Shown: in pieces, positions 54,453 through 62,789 of the stretch
Position numbering within the stretch: the stretch's first letter is position 1
Layout of the letters: each line of letters starts with the position of its first letter
Assembly (NCBI GenBank): GCA_000955795.1
Contig: JYOB01000020.1
Location: forward strand, 54,337 to 118,336
Source: Burkholderiaceae bacterium 26
Lineage (GTDB): Bacteria > Pseudomonadota > Gammaproteobacteria > Burkholderiales > Burkholderiaceae
Length of the DNA stretch: 64,000 nt
Reading direction: 5' to 3'
Program-made: the position numbers and the translations under genes
The notes under the pieces: model-generated
What the model saw: the letters and a program-made list of their open reading frames with translations, nothing else
Databases searched by the model: none
What the model was told of the DNA's origin: nothing

Positions 54453-55073
54453 ATGAAAGGATTCCATCAGCCCAGGCGAGTCTGGCTGACCGCGCTGGCA
54501 GCGTTGGCGATGATCGGCTGGTCGAACATGGCGGGTGCGCAAGATGGCGAGAAGCTTGCCGCGCAGCTGTGTTCTTCGTGCCATGGGGTGCACGGCAAGA
54601 GCGAAGCGCCGATGTTTCCGCGCCTGGACGCACAGATGCCGCAGTACCTGGAAGCCCAGTTGAAAGGCTTCCGCACCCGTGGCCGCGGTGAGACCGATGC
54701 ACAGGCCTTTATGTGGGGTATTGCATCGCAGCTGGACGATGCAACCATTGCATCCTTGGCCGAATACTATGCGCGGCAGACAGCACCTGCCGGCCCTGCC
54801 GGTGACCCGGCACTGATGGCGCGCGGCAAAGAGATTTTCGAGCACGGCCTGCCTGCGGAAGGCGTACCAGCATGCGCGTCGTGCCACGGGGCGCATGCGC
54901 AGGGCAACGCAACCTTCCCGCGACTTGCCGGCCAGCATGACGCCTATCTCTTACGGCAGATTACGGTATTCAAGAACGGCACGCGCGCCAACGCTCCCGT
55001 GATGAGCGCCGTTGCACACACGCTGTCGGACGACCAGGCGAAAGCGGTTGCTGCGTTTTTGCAGGCTCAGTAG
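54453..55073 (+). CDS. c4-type dihaem cytochrome c
   Basis: A 206-residue periplasmic cytochrome with two tandem class I haem domains: CSSCH at residues 40-44 and CASCH at 141-145, with axial Met candidates (EAPMFPRL; RANAPVMSAVA). Signal peptide ends GWSNMAGAQD. The fold of paired SCHGxxG...FPRL motifs is cytochrome c4. It lies 39 bp after the Cyc2-like gene, behind GGGGAG. In acidithiobacilli, Cyc1, a c4-type cytochrome, accepts electrons from Cyc2; the same pairing is implied here. Confidence 0.92.
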   Translation: MKGFHQPRRVWLTALAALAMIGWSNMAGAQDGEKLAAQLCSSCHGVHGKSEAPMFPRLDAQMPQYLEAQLKGFRTRGRGETDAQAFMWGIASQLDDATIASLAEYYARQTAPAGPAGDPALMARGKEIFEHGLPAEGVPACASCHGAHAQGNATFPRLAGQHDAYLLRQITVFKNGTRANAPVMSAVAHTLSDDQAKAVAAFLQAQ

Positions 55074-55095
55074 CGGGGGTGCAGAACCAATCGGC

Positions 55096-55398
55096 CTAGG
55101 TACTCAGCAGCCGGTTGCCCGCCTGCAGCGAAATCTCGTTGGCCACAATCCGCTCAAGCTCCAACCAGGTCACGGGCAACCGTACAAACACGCTGTTATT
55201 GTTGTCCGACGAGACGCACAGCTTGATGTGGCTGACCTGGTTGTTCACCCCGCACCCAACATGAAGGATGCGCGTGGTCGCAGACGGGTGCCACACCACG
55301 TTGCCGAGAAAGTATGTGTGAGCGCTGCCCCGCTCCACTGGGTCGGTGACCAAATCGAACGTGCTGCTCAAGAATGTGTGAAGCTCGTCGATCGTCAT
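55096..55398 (-). CDS. Hypothetical protein (100 aa)
   Basis: I do not recognise this protein. It reads as a plausible soluble small protein (MTIDELHTFLSSTFDLVTDPVERGSAHTY then VWHPSATTRILHVGCGVNNQVSHIKL). There is no signal peptide or membrane segment. ATG 55398 lacks a clear Shine-Dalgarno. It converges on the c4 cytochrome gene with 22 bp between the two stops. Base composition is less GC-rich than the core genes. Confidence 0.5.
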   Translation of the reverse strand: MTIDELHTFLSSTFDLVTDPVERGSAHTYFLGNVVWHPSATTRILHVGCGVNNQVSHIKLCVSSDNNNSVFVRLPVTWLELERIVANEISLQAGNRLLST

Positions 55399-55504
55399 GT
55401 TTGAACGTAGCCCCAGCCGTTCGTCAGCATCCTTCCATCCTGCGCAGCGGTTTGCGTTTTTCGAGCGTACCGGGGAACGTGCTTTCTTGGCCGAAAGCCG
55501 TCAA

Positions 55505-55798
55505 TCACGACAGCGTTTCGACAACGAACATCCGCGCTTCCTGGGCTTCCTGCCGATCGGCCTTGATCGGCGCATATGTCTCGGAATTGTAGAAAGCTAG
55601 CGCTTGGGCCAGCGTCGGGAACTCGAACACACCGGCCATCGGCAACGGCGCTTCATCGCCCTCCAGAACCTGCGCGACAGGGCCGAAGTGCAAGATTCGC
55701 CCACCCGCCTCTTGCAGTGCAGCTTGAAAGCGCGGAGCAAGCGCCGCCTGCTTGGCAGAGTCGATGATGCGTAGATTGACGTGTACGTATGCCGGCAT
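55505..55798 (-). CDS. DUF1330-family protein
   Basis: A 97-residue dimeric alpha-beta barrel protein: MPAYVHVNLRIIDSAKQAAL, then GVFEFPTLAQALAFYNSETYAPIK, diagnostic of DUF1330. GGAGG is 5 bases before ATG 55798. It is divergent from a MarR gene with a palindrome at 55810-55829 covering its promoter. Function unknown; relatives are linked to aromatic or aldehyde catabolism only by neighbourhood. Confidence 0.9.
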   Translation of the reverse strand: MPAYVHVNLRIIDSAKQAALAPRFQAALQEAGGRILHFGPVAQVLEGDEAPLPMAGVFEFPTLAQALAFYNSETYAPIKADRQEAQEARMFVVETLS

Positions 55799-55809
55799 TG
55801 TGCCTCCGA

Positions 55810-55829
55810 AATAATGCATATACATTATT
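55810..55829. promoter_or_regulatory. MarR-type operator between DUF1330 and MarR genes
   Basis: AATAATG-CATATA-CATTATT has perfect 7-bp half-sites and starts 12 bp upstream of the DUF1330 start codon; such AT-rich palindromes are typical MarR operators. It would overlap both promoters. Confidence 0.6.
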
Positions 55830-55861
55830 AAGGGAAGGCAGGATTGTCAAACGGGGTAGGC

Positions 55862-56320
55862 ATGAAGGGTTTTGATCCAGAGGCTTTGAAGAACGTTGCT
55901 GCGGAGTGTCCGGGCTTCCAGGCACGCGCAACGGCGCGCGCACTCACGCGCTACTACAACGCCTGTTTCAAGCCGCTCGGGCTAACGGCGGAGCAGTTCA
56001 GTCTCTTGGTTGGTATCGGTGAAGCCGAGGGGACGACGCTGGTCGAGCTAGCGGATAAGGCCGGGGTCGACCCCACTACCCTCAGCCGATCTGTTCAGAA
56101 TCTGGAAAGCCGAGATTTGGTCCACGCCACTGGCGGACGCGGCCGCGCTGGAAAGCAGTTGACCCTCACCACATCCGGGCGTCGACTCGTGGCCGTTGCG
56201 CTCCCGGTGTGGAGTTCAGCCAAAGCAGAACTTGCAGGTCAGATGGGCGATAAGGAGCTTCGTTCAGCAACGCAGGCAATGGCGAAACTGGCCAACGCCG
56301 CAGAGTCCTCGCGGGCGTAG
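55862..56320 (+). CDS. MarR-family transcriptional regulator
   Basis: A 152-residue winged-helix regulator: LTAEQFSLLVGIGEAEGTTLVELADKAGVDPTTLSRSVQNLESRDLV is the helix-turn-helix with wing GGRGRAGKQLTLTTSGRRL. ATG 55862 has GGGGTAGG close upstream; TTG 55844 in the same frame is possible. It probably controls the divergent DUF1330 gene. The C-terminus is short and ends ESSRA. The gap of about 77 bp to the next convergent gene holds nothing recognisable. Confidence 0.88.
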   Translation: MKGFDPEALKNVAAECPGFQARATARALTRYYNACFKPLGLTAEQFSLLVGIGEAEGTTLVELADKAGVDPTTLSRSVQNLESRDLVHATGGRGRAGKQLTLTTSGRRLVAVALPVWSSAKAELAGQMGDKELRSATQAMAKLANAAESSRA

Positions 56321-56397
56321 GGCTTCCCGCCTGTTCACGGCGCAACAGCGCGTCGACGCCGCGCTGGGTGCACCTCAGTTTCTAACCCGCCGACGCT

Positions 56398-57198
56398 CTA
56401 GTGCTGCGCGTCTTTCGCGGCACGATCGATCAGATTGGCCACCACGGCGGGGTGTGAGACCAACGACATATGGCTCGACTTCACAGTCGTCACGCGGGCT
56501 CCGATCTGTTGGGCCAACGTGCGCTGCACTGGCGTCTTGAGCGCATGGTCTTCTTCGGTAATGAGATACCACGTTGGCTTGTCGTGCCAAGCCGCATGAG
56601 AGACTTTGCCTGCAAAGGCAGATACGGAAATAGGGACCTGCGTAGCAGCAAGAATGCGCGCACGGGGCTCGGGCACATCGCCCGCCATGACGTCGCGATA
56701 GGCTGCCGGGTCGTCGAGCCAGATGAAGCCTTCATTGTCGGGCTTCAGGCCATCCATGGGCGCCTTCAGGCGCGTCAGCAGATCGGACACGGATTCTCCG
56801 CTGTCCGGTACCAGCGCAGAGAGGTAGACGATGCCTTTGACGTTGTCTGCGTTCCCCGCTTCAGTCACCACGGCACCGGCATACGAGTGCCCCACCAGAA
56901 TGACGTCTCCCGACTGCCGGGCAAGAACGCGGCGGGTGGCAGAAACGTCGTCCTCCAGAGAGGTGAGCGGGTTCTGAACAGCGGTCACGTGATAACCCTT
57001 GCGCTGCAGTGCTGCGATGACCTCAGACCAACTGGATCCGTCAGCAAACGCACCATGTACCAGGACAATGTTCTTGATGGAGTGCTGCACTTCCTTTGCC
57101 TCGCTGGTTACGGTGAATAGACTGGCCGTCAGTCCGAACATGATGACTGCAGCTTTCAGCCATCGCAAAGCGGCCTTGGAGCGTGGGGATGCCTTCAT
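56398..57198 (-). CDS. Exported alpha/beta hydrolase
   Basis: A 266-residue hydrolase with a possible signal anchor (AAVIMFGLTASLFTVTSEA). Motifs: VLVHGAFADGSSWSEVIAAL, the nucleophile in VGHSYAGAVVTEAGN (GxSxG type), an acidic residue in LITEEDHALK and His in SSHMSLVSHP. It resembles the salicylate esterase/EstC-like group of single-domain alpha/beta hydrolases with a typical YLSALVPDSGESVSDLL lid. Substrate unknown. The longer frame from 57213 adds only five residues. Confidence 0.85.
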   Translation of the reverse strand: MKASPRSKAALRWLKAAVIMFGLTASLFTVTSEAKEVQHSIKNIVLVHGAFADGSSWSEVIAALQRKGYHVTAVQNPLTSLEDDVSATRRVLARQSGDVILVGHSYAGAVVTEAGNADNVKGIVYLSALVPDSGESVSDLLTRLKAPMDGLKPDNEGFIWLDDPAAYRDVMAGDVPEPRARILAATQVPISVSAFAGKVSHAAWHDKPTWYLITEEDHALKTPVQRTLAQQIGARVTTVKSSHMSLVSHPAVVANLIDRAAKDAQH

Positions 57199-57249
57199 AG
57201 ACGGGTCTCGCACGGTGGATGCGGAAAAAGGTGATGCAGATGCCTGAAT

Positions 57250-58215
57250 CTACTGCCGTGAGAAGAGCGTGCTCAGATACGCACGAACGTCACGGATGGC
57301 AGCTTCGCGTGCCTGGGCGTTGGCTCCGACATGCGGGCCCAATTGAACGCATGCATCCTTGAACGTGAATTCGGATTGCGTGGCGAGGTTGATCAATATC
57401 CCCTTCTCGTCTTCAGCAATCTCGCACGCCCGCACGGTTTGCGAGCCCTTGGCAACTGTGGGTGCCATGTCTAACGGCAGATCGAATGCGTGAGGCGCAT
57501 CGGGGTACACCGTCATCGCAACGTCGTTACCGGCCTTGCGCAGGCGCTCCACATAAGCCGCGCATTTTTGGGGCGGGTCGTAATCGTCCGCAGCGCCATG
57601 AAACTCCCGGATGGGGGCATCCACGTCGGTGTCATCCCGATAGCGCGTCATGCAGTCGGGATAAAACGGAATGTATGCCTGGAAGCGCGCACCGCTGGTA
57701 TTCCACAGCCGGTGAAGCCTGCGCATTGACGCATACAGCGTGGCCTGCCCGCCTCGCGAAAAGCCCATCAGCACGATCCTTTTGGAATCGATTCTCGGAT
57801 GCTGCGCCAGCACGGAAAGCGCACCATATGCGTCGATGATGAGATTCAGCCGACCCAGTTGGCTTTGGTCACGACTTGTCGAAACAATGCCTCGCCCCGT
57901 GAAGCCGTCGATGGTGAAGGTGGCGATGCCCATGGCATTGAATATGCGCTCCCACATCTCGATGTTGGGGCCAATGCCGCTGGAGCCGTGAATGAGCACC
58001 ACCGCCGGCTGGCGGCCACTCGCCTGGGCCAGGCGCAGCACGCCGCCCACCATCACGGGCTTTCCATCTTTGCTGCCGGTCAAGACCTGAGTGTCCGACA
58101 GCGTGAACGACGGAATCGCGTGCACTTCAACATGCGCTGCAATATCACCGCTTTGCGCGTGCGATGCGGTGGCCCAGCAGCACAGGGCAAGGGCGAAAAC
58201 AGTCAACCACTTCAT
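57250..58215 (-). CDS. Exported dienelactone hydrolase-like enzyme
   Basis: A 321-residue protein with signal peptide (LALCCWATASHAQ). VLIHGSSGIGPNIEMWERIFNAMG, the nucleophile in LMGFSRGGQATLY (GxSxG) and His in YPDAPHAFD indicate an alpha/beta hydrolase of the dienelactone hydrolase family. GGAGG spaced 7 bases precedes ATG 58215. It lies 51 bp upstream of the hydrolase at 56.4 kb on the same strand, so the two may be one operon of exported esterases. Confidence 0.85.
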   Translation of the reverse strand: MKWLTVFALALCCWATASHAQSGDIAAHVEVHAIPSFTLSDTQVLTGSKDGKPVMVGGVLRLAQASGRQPAVVLIHGSSGIGPNIEMWERIFNAMGIATFTIDGFTGRGIVSTSRDQSQLGRLNLIIDAYGALSVLAQHPRIDSKRIVLMGFSRGGQATLYASMRRLHRLWNTSGARFQAYIPFYPDCMTRYRDDTDVDAPIREFHGAADDYDPPQKCAAYVERLRKAGNDVAMTVYPDAPHAFDLPLDMAPTVAKGSQTVRACEIAEDEKGILINLATQSEFTFKDACVQLGPHVGANAQAREAAIRDVRAYLSTLFSRQ

Positions 58216-58554
58216 TGCCTATCCTCCTGGCGTCAGCCTTCGGTTTTGAGCGTACCGCGCGAAATCGGATCTCGCTCCGACGATTCGAATAATGCCCTGA
58301 AGTCGCCTTCTCAGCGTGCTGACGAAATAAGTCCCAAGCCTGACCGCAATGCGCGTAGATTGGGCATCAGGCGCTGGCCCTGTCAGCGCACTCGGCAGTC
58401 AGTGCAGAGCCTTCGATGCCGACCTTGCCGTTCTTCGCTGCGTTCGCAGCAGGAACGATAAGAGCCTAAGGCGGTTCACCCCTTTACGGTGGGACGTGTT
58501 CTGAAGCTAGGGCTGAGATCCTGGCGCAAAGAAATAGCGCAACCCGGAGGCAAT
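58216..58554. other. Gap without recognisable gene
   Basis: About 340 bp between the divergent exported hydrolase and the 86-residue protein. I see no convincing frame, operator or RNA; there are scattered imperfect repeats only. It presumably carries two promoters. Confidence 0.3.
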
Positions 58555-58815
58555 ATGACACGCACCACCGAGTATCGCGGCTTTCAGATTCATGTGGATC
58601 TCGTTGAGACGTCTGAAGACATGTTTGATCTGTGGTTCCGGATCGAAGGACCCATTGAGACCGCTGGCGTGATAGCGCTAGGCAAGCGGATCAAGATTCA
58701 TGGGGGACCCTTTTCCAAGCGTTGGGCGCACTTGGTAGGAGAGGTGGCGGGGCGTGCCGCGGTGGACGTCATTCTTGGCCCTGAGGATGTTCCTCCGGCC
58801 ACGCAGGAATGGTAA
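58555..58815 (+). CDS. Small hypothetical protein (86 aa)
   Basis: GGAGG lies immediately upstream of ATG 58555, so this is probably a real gene. The product (MTRTTEYRGFQIHVDL, then WFRIEGP and GGPFSKRWAHLVGEVAGRAAVD) is soluble and acidic, with a pattern of one beta-strand pair and a helix. I do not recognise the family. It resembles the 94-residue protein at 59790 in a Y[RK]GF start and a late R/G-W-VG-A pattern, but the similarity is weak. It converges on the transglutaminase gene. Confidence 0.6.
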   Translation: MTRTTEYRGFQIHVDLVETSEDMFDLWFRIEGPIETAGVIALGKRIKIHGGPFSKRWAHLVGEVAGRAAVDVILGPEDVPPATQEW

Positions 58816-58829
58816 GCAGCGCAGGTGCC

Positions 58830-59690
58830 TTACCAAGTGCAGATTGCTTGGTCAGTCGCCATTGGCATATCGGCCTTCGGCTCAGCGCTTGTGAGCGCTT
58901 GAACCTCGACGCGAGGGCGGGTCGGCTCAACATCGCCAAAGATCATTGCGATGGGCACTTCAGTGGCATCGCGCCCCGTACCAATCCGCAGGAGCCCCAT
59001 GGGCATCGATCCGTTTGATGGATCGAGCAGATTCCACTGGTTGCCCAGGTACACCTCTACAAATGCGTGGAAATCATTTGGGCCGAGAGCAGGGTCGGCT
59101 CCGTAGTTGACGCTCGTCGCGAAACGGGCCGGAATGCTTAGCGCGCGACACAACGCGATCATCAGATGGGCGTAGTCCCGGCATACGCCATGCCGATCCA
59201 CCAATGTGTCCACCGCAGAGGTTTGCTCGCTCGTGGATAGCGGGATGAACTGCACATATCGGCAGACCCAATCCCGAATCGCAAGGACAAGCGCATACCC
59301 GCGCTGATACCCGCCAAACTCCCGGCGCGCAAATGCCATGAGGCGGTCGGATTCGCAATAGCGGCTGGGCGCCAGGAAGGGAATAACATCCAGCGGCAAG
59401 TCCGCAATACGAACTTCAAACAGTGACTGCGGTGGTGTGAGCAAGTGGCGCATATCAACGGTGGCCACATAGTTGATGGCGAGATGGCCGCGCGGTGCTC
59501 GCACCCGTAGATGACGATTCAGTAAGGCCGATTCCGTCTGAAGCGTGGTCGGAATCGCAGGGGTCAGTTGCAGCGATTCAGCAACGATTGTCTGGCGCGC
59601 GGTCTGCGCCGCGTGAAAATTGAAGATGAAGTCTGCGGCCTGATCGCGAATCTCATAAGCCAGGCAGATTGAGTACTGCATTCGAACCAT
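58830..59690 (-). CDS. Transglutaminase-like (cysteine protease-fold) protein
   Basis: A 286-residue cytoplasmic protein with a transglutaminase-like core: catalytic Cys in RHGVCRDYAHLMIALCRALSIPARF, His in NDFHAFVEVYLGNQWNLLDPS and the final Asp. The N-terminal 150 residues form a beta-rich domain (IRDQAADFIFNFHAAQTAR...). This matches the bacterial transglutaminase family whose members act as peptidases or amidases. AGGAG is 5 bases before ATG 59690. Substrate unknown; it is flanked on both sides by small uncharacterised genes. Confidence 0.85.
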   Translation of the reverse strand: MVRMQYSICLAYEIRDQAADFIFNFHAAQTARQTIVAESLQLTPAIPTTLQTESALLNRHLRVRAPRGHLAINYVATVDMRHLLTPPQSLFEVRIADLPLDVIPFLAPSRYCESDRLMAFARREFGGYQRGYALVLAIRDWVCRYVQFIPLSTSEQTSAVDTLVDRHGVCRDYAHLMIALCRALSIPARFATSVNYGADPALGPNDFHAFVEVYLGNQWNLLDPSNGSMPMGLLRIGTGRDATEVPIAMIFGDVEPTRPRVEVQALTSAEPKADMPMATDQAICTW

Positions 59691-59789
59691 TCGAACTCCT
59701 GACGCCCGGCATGGCTGGGTCGCTTGCGTAGACGGTGGCCCTTGAGAGCGCCACCGGACAGACCTTCGGATTTGACCTCATAGGACGGT

Positions 59790-60074
59790 CTACTCGCCAG
59801 CCATAGATTGGCCCGGCACAAGCCCATTGATGATGTCTTCTGCGCCCTGCGTGGCCGCGCGCTTCGCAGCGCCTACGTTGTCCCATGGCTCGCCTCTTAG
59901 ACGAAAGACGCGGGAGCGCTCATCATCCATCGTCTCGCCTTCAAGACAGATGACGACCGAGACGCTGTACGCGCGGTCGGGGCGTTTCTCGTGCCACTCG
60001 CGCGGTGGGTTGAACGGGTAAATCAGGGGGTAAATCGCGAACCCTTTGTAGAAGGATGTCGGGTAGGTGTCCAT
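59790..60074 (-). CDS. Small hypothetical protein (94 aa)
   Basis: GGGAG 8 bases before ATG 60074 supports the gene. The product has YKGFAIYPLIYPFNPPREWHEKRPDRAY, a VSVVICLEGE strand and an Ala/Gly-rich C-terminal helix. No signal peptide. I do not recognise it; the resemblance to the 86-residue protein at 58.6 kb suggests a common small fold. It lies 100 bp upstream of the transglutaminase gene on the same strand. Confidence 0.6.
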   Translation of the reverse strand: MDTYPTSFYKGFAIYPLIYPFNPPREWHEKRPDRAYSVSVVICLEGETMDDERSRVFRLRGEPWDNVGAAKRAATQGAEDIINGLVPGQSMAGE

Positions 60075-60279
60075 GGTGGATCTCCCATAGGAAAAGCGAG
60101 CGGGCCGGGCTACGCCCTTGGTGCTCTGATGGCAAGGCGAGAATGCCCGGGGGCGGGTGAAGTGCGAGCCGTGCTGGAAAAACGACTCGGAGGGGCAGCT
60201 TGGGAGGCTGGATCGAGGTAGAACGTCCGCGACGCGCCGATCAGAGGCGAGGCAAATTTCTCTTGTGCCGGGGCCGACG

Positions 60280-60500
60280 ATGCGCCCCGTTGATATCCGT
60301 ACCCCACTCTACTCCGATATCGGGATCGTGGGCCCGGGTATTTCTGGCGCTACGCGTCACATTGCGCGCTGTGATGCGGCGGGTTGCCAAGTCAGCAATG
60401 CAAGTCGTTCATCCGCCCGCGCGTTGAACGAGTTGGCAGGGCGCACTCACCGGCCCCGGACCCCGGCAAGCGCAGTACGCGGTATGCCTGTCGCGAGCAT
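60280..60500 (+). pseudogene. Relic of an NAD(P)-binding reductase
   Basis: In one plus-strand frame the stretch encodes DIGIVGPGISGATRHIARC, close to the IGIIGxGxIGxT Rossmann start of F420-type NADP reductases and related YpeB-like enzymes, followed by a segment like SNASRSSARALNEL and RTPASAVRG. It then becomes meaningless and stops near 60560. A full gene would need about 200 residues, so only an N-terminal relic remains. The rest of the 60075-60521 gap holds nothing recognisable. Confidence 0.35.
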
Positions 60501-60521
60501 GTGCCGACGGTCAATACGCAA

Positions 60522-60905
60522 TCATCGGCTTTTAGAAATCACGTCACGCATGTATTGATTCAAATCGCGAAAATCTTGAACGGTCCAGGAGTGCGGCGCC
60601 AGCTTTACGCCGTTCTCCCTCAAGGTTCTCGGAATCAGGTCTCCGTTCGGGCGAAGTATTACGGATGAGACGATGACGCCCGGATAATCATTGAGTCGCT
60701 TTTTGAACGCAGCGGTCGTGAGGTCAGGCGTGGGGGGATTGCTTTTCTTGGCCAGTGGCCCCGTGCCCTTGATATCTGCGCCGTGGCACATCGCACATCT
60801 CTGTACGTAGAGATTTTTCCCGTTGATGTTTTGCGCGAAGGATAGTGATGGTTGAGTCAACGCCAACGCTCCTAGCAAAACGATGAACAGTTCTCTTGCT
60901 TTCAT
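60522..60905 (-). CDS. Monohaem class I cytochrome c
   Basis: A 127-residue periplasmic cytochrome. Signal peptide ends ALTQPSLSFAQ; CAMCH (residues 37-41) in GKNLYVQRCAMCHGADIKGTGP binds haem; a Met ligand is likely in QYMRDVI. It resembles small soluble electron carriers. There is no operon partner; ATG 60905 has no clear ribosome-binding site. Base composition is lower in GC. It could serve the oxidase chain or the cytochrome pair at 53-55 kb, but no direct link is visible. Confidence 0.85.
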   Translation of the reverse strand: MKARELFIVLLGALALTQPSLSFAQNINGKNLYVQRCAMCHGADIKGTGPLAKKSNPPTPDLTTAAFKKRLNDYPGVIVSSVILRPNGDLIPRTLRENGVKLAPHSWTVQDFRDLNQYMRDVISKSR

Positions 60906-61161
60906 TTGGTCTTGTCGTATCACGCAGATTGCCGGGCCCGGGAGTATAGACTCGTAGGCGCGGAATGGCCGTTGTTGGCTGCGGATTCAACCGGTCGATG
61001 CAACAAATTGATGGAATCGTTCCGCAGGTTCCAATGGAACGCCAATAGGCATGTGGGCGTTGTCCGTGCTCACCGACTACCGCTGATTAACCTCTTCGCG
61101 AAATCCTGGCACGCCCCTTCGAGGGGGAGACAGCCGTACCTTAAATTTATGGAGTCCTTGT

Positions 61162-61677
61162 ATGACCGAATTAGGCGCGCACGCCGCCAGCGTCAACGTC
61201 GAGCTCTTCAATGCGACGCAACAGCAACAGGTCATCGACACCATCCTTTACGTGCAAAACGTTGAGTTCAAGGTGGGGCTTTCACTTGAGGACCAACCAG
61301 ACCTCTTGGACATCGAGACGCACTACGTCGCGACTGGCGGGCAATTCTGGGTCGCCCTGGCGCAGGACGGCCGAGTTGTCGGCACCATTGGCCTGCAGGC
61401 AAAACCGAATGGCATCGGCATTCTCAAAAAGCTATTCGTGCTGGCGGACTACAGAGGCAAGCAAACGCAGTGTGCGGCGAAGTTGTTTAACGCCGTCATC
61501 GAGTTCGCTCGCTCGTCTGGCATCGTTTCCATTGTGCTCGACACGCCGTCGATCGCAACGCGCTCTCATGCTTTTTACAAAGCAAATGGATTTCGGGAGA
61601 TCCCTCAGACTGAGGTGCCAGTGAAGTACGACTACGTGGACCGGAACTCGCTCTTCTTCCGCCTCGATCTCATCTGA
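61162..61677 (+). CDS. GNAT-family N-acetyltransferase
   Basis: A 171-residue acetyltransferase. The GNAT core reads FWVALAQDGRVVGTIGLQAKPNGIGILKKLFVLADYRGKQTQCAAKLFNAVIEFA, with the acetyl-CoA loop at DYRGKQTQ (R/QxxGxA-like, imperfect: Q and C replace the usual G and A), then VLDTPSIATRSHAFYKANGFREI. The imperfect loop could lower or change activity. GGAG 7 bases before ATG 61162. No neighbour suggests the substrate. The 256-bp gap upstream holds no supported gene. Confidence 0.82.
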   Translation: MTELGAHAASVNVELFNATQQQQVIDTILYVQNVEFKVGLSLEDQPDLLDIETHYVATGGQFWVALAQDGRVVGTIGLQAKPNGIGILKKLFVLADYRGKQTQCAAKLFNAVIEFARSSGIVSIVLDTPSIATRSHAFYKANGFREIPQTEVPVKYDYVDRNSLFFRLDLI

Positions 61678-61787
61678 CGCTGTGGAACCGGATCTCGGGG
61701 AAGGCATTGTCTACAAGTCGGGCTCGCCCAGTTCACGCTTGCCCAGCATGGGATAGCGTCCGTTCCGTGACCCCACGCGGCTAGCTA

Positions 61788-61831
61788 AGAGCCGCTAACA
61801 AAACCGGGGCCCCGCGCAGATTAGCGGCTCT
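61788..61831. terminator. Long hairpin overlapping the hydrolase stop codon
   Basis: AGAGCCGCTAA (61788-61798) and TTAGCGGCTCT (61821-61831) form a perfect 11-bp stem around a 22-base loop containing GGGGCCCC. It overlaps the stop codon of the leftward hydrolase gene by two bases and lies between convergent genes. No T run follows, so it may be an mRNA-stabilising or bidirectional terminator structure. Confidence 0.45.
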
Positions 61832-62789
61832 AGTTCGATGCGGATTGGGTCGGAGCGGTACCACTGCCGCGTATGAAAGCAAGAACGGCATCGGCGACAG
61901 ACTCGTCCGTCGTATTGAACGAGAACACGGTCGACAGATGGTCATGCCCCGCCAAGCGGACAAACGAGGCGCAGCGGTCCAGCCGGCAACGTGCGTTCTG
62001 CAACTGCAGCGCCTGGCGCTCGAAGGGCGGCGGCTCCAGCGCGCTCACCGCCACCAGCGTGGGCAGGCGGGTCCGCACAAGACCCTGGAAGCTGGAGCGC
62101 TCAGCATAGCGGTGTGGGTCATCACCGAAGTACGCCTTGAGTGGGGCGCTCGGCTCCGCGGTGGTTGGATCGACGATGCCGGCCGACAAGAGGATGACCC
62201 CGGCCAGCCCCGTTGCAGACTGCCCCTGAAATTGCTGTTGCCCAACGTACGACCCGACCAACGTGCCGCCCGCTGAGTGCCCAAGTAGGTAGACGTGTAG
62301 CGGGTCGCCACCCTGCATAGCGATGTTCTCCTGTACCCAGCGCGTGGCCAGACCTACATCTTCGGCGCCGGCCGGCCACGGGTTCTTTGGCGCCAAGCGA
62401 TAGTTGATGTTGACGCCGACCATGCCGTGGTGTGCGGCCCACAGCATCACATTGTCGTAGAAGGGGCTGTCGGCAGTGTGCTTGTCCCCCGAGACGAAAC
62501 CGCCACCATGCACGAAGATCAGCACGGGGCGTGGTGTGGTGGCGGGCGTGTCTGGCGCGAACACGTCGAGCCTTTGCGCGGCATCTTTGCCGTAGCTCAC
62601 CTCGCGCGTGACGCGCGTGCCCACGTACGACTGATGCTTGAGAGTGGGTGCGTACAACGCGGTCACAGCCGGTAGGTCGACGGCGTGACCGATGGCGTTG
62701 AGCTTGCCGCCGATCTCGGGCGGAACTTGGGCCACCGCGTGCAGGGCAACAAGCGAAAGGCTACAGGCGAAGGTGTGGCGGATAGACAT
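61830..62789 (-). CDS. Exported HSL-like alpha/beta hydrolase (esterase)
   Basis: A 319-residue protein. Signal peptide ends LVALHAVAQVPP; oxyanion motif FVHGGGFVSGDKH; nucleophile Ser in LLGHSAGGTLVGSYVG; His in RLAGHDHLSTVF. HGGG plus GHSAGG place it in the carboxylesterase/HSL group. A weak ribosome-binding site precedes ATG 62789. It is the third exported hydrolase in this segment. No regulator is adjacent. Confidence 0.85.
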   Translation of the reverse strand: MSIRHTFACSLSLVALHAVAQVPPEIGGKLNAIGHAVDLPAVTALYAPTLKHQSYVGTRVTREVSYGKDAAQRLDVFAPDTPATTPRPVLIFVHGGGFVSGDKHTADSPFYDNVMLWAAHHGMVGVNINYRLAPKNPWPAGAEDVGLATRWVQENIAMQGGDPLHVYLLGHSAGGTLVGSYVGQQQFQGQSATGLAGVILLSAGIVDPTTAEPSAPLKAYFGDDPHRYAERSSFQGLVRTRLPTLVAVSALEPPPFERQALQLQNARCRLDRCASFVRLAGHDHLSTVFSFNTTDESVADAVLAFIRGSGTAPTQSASN

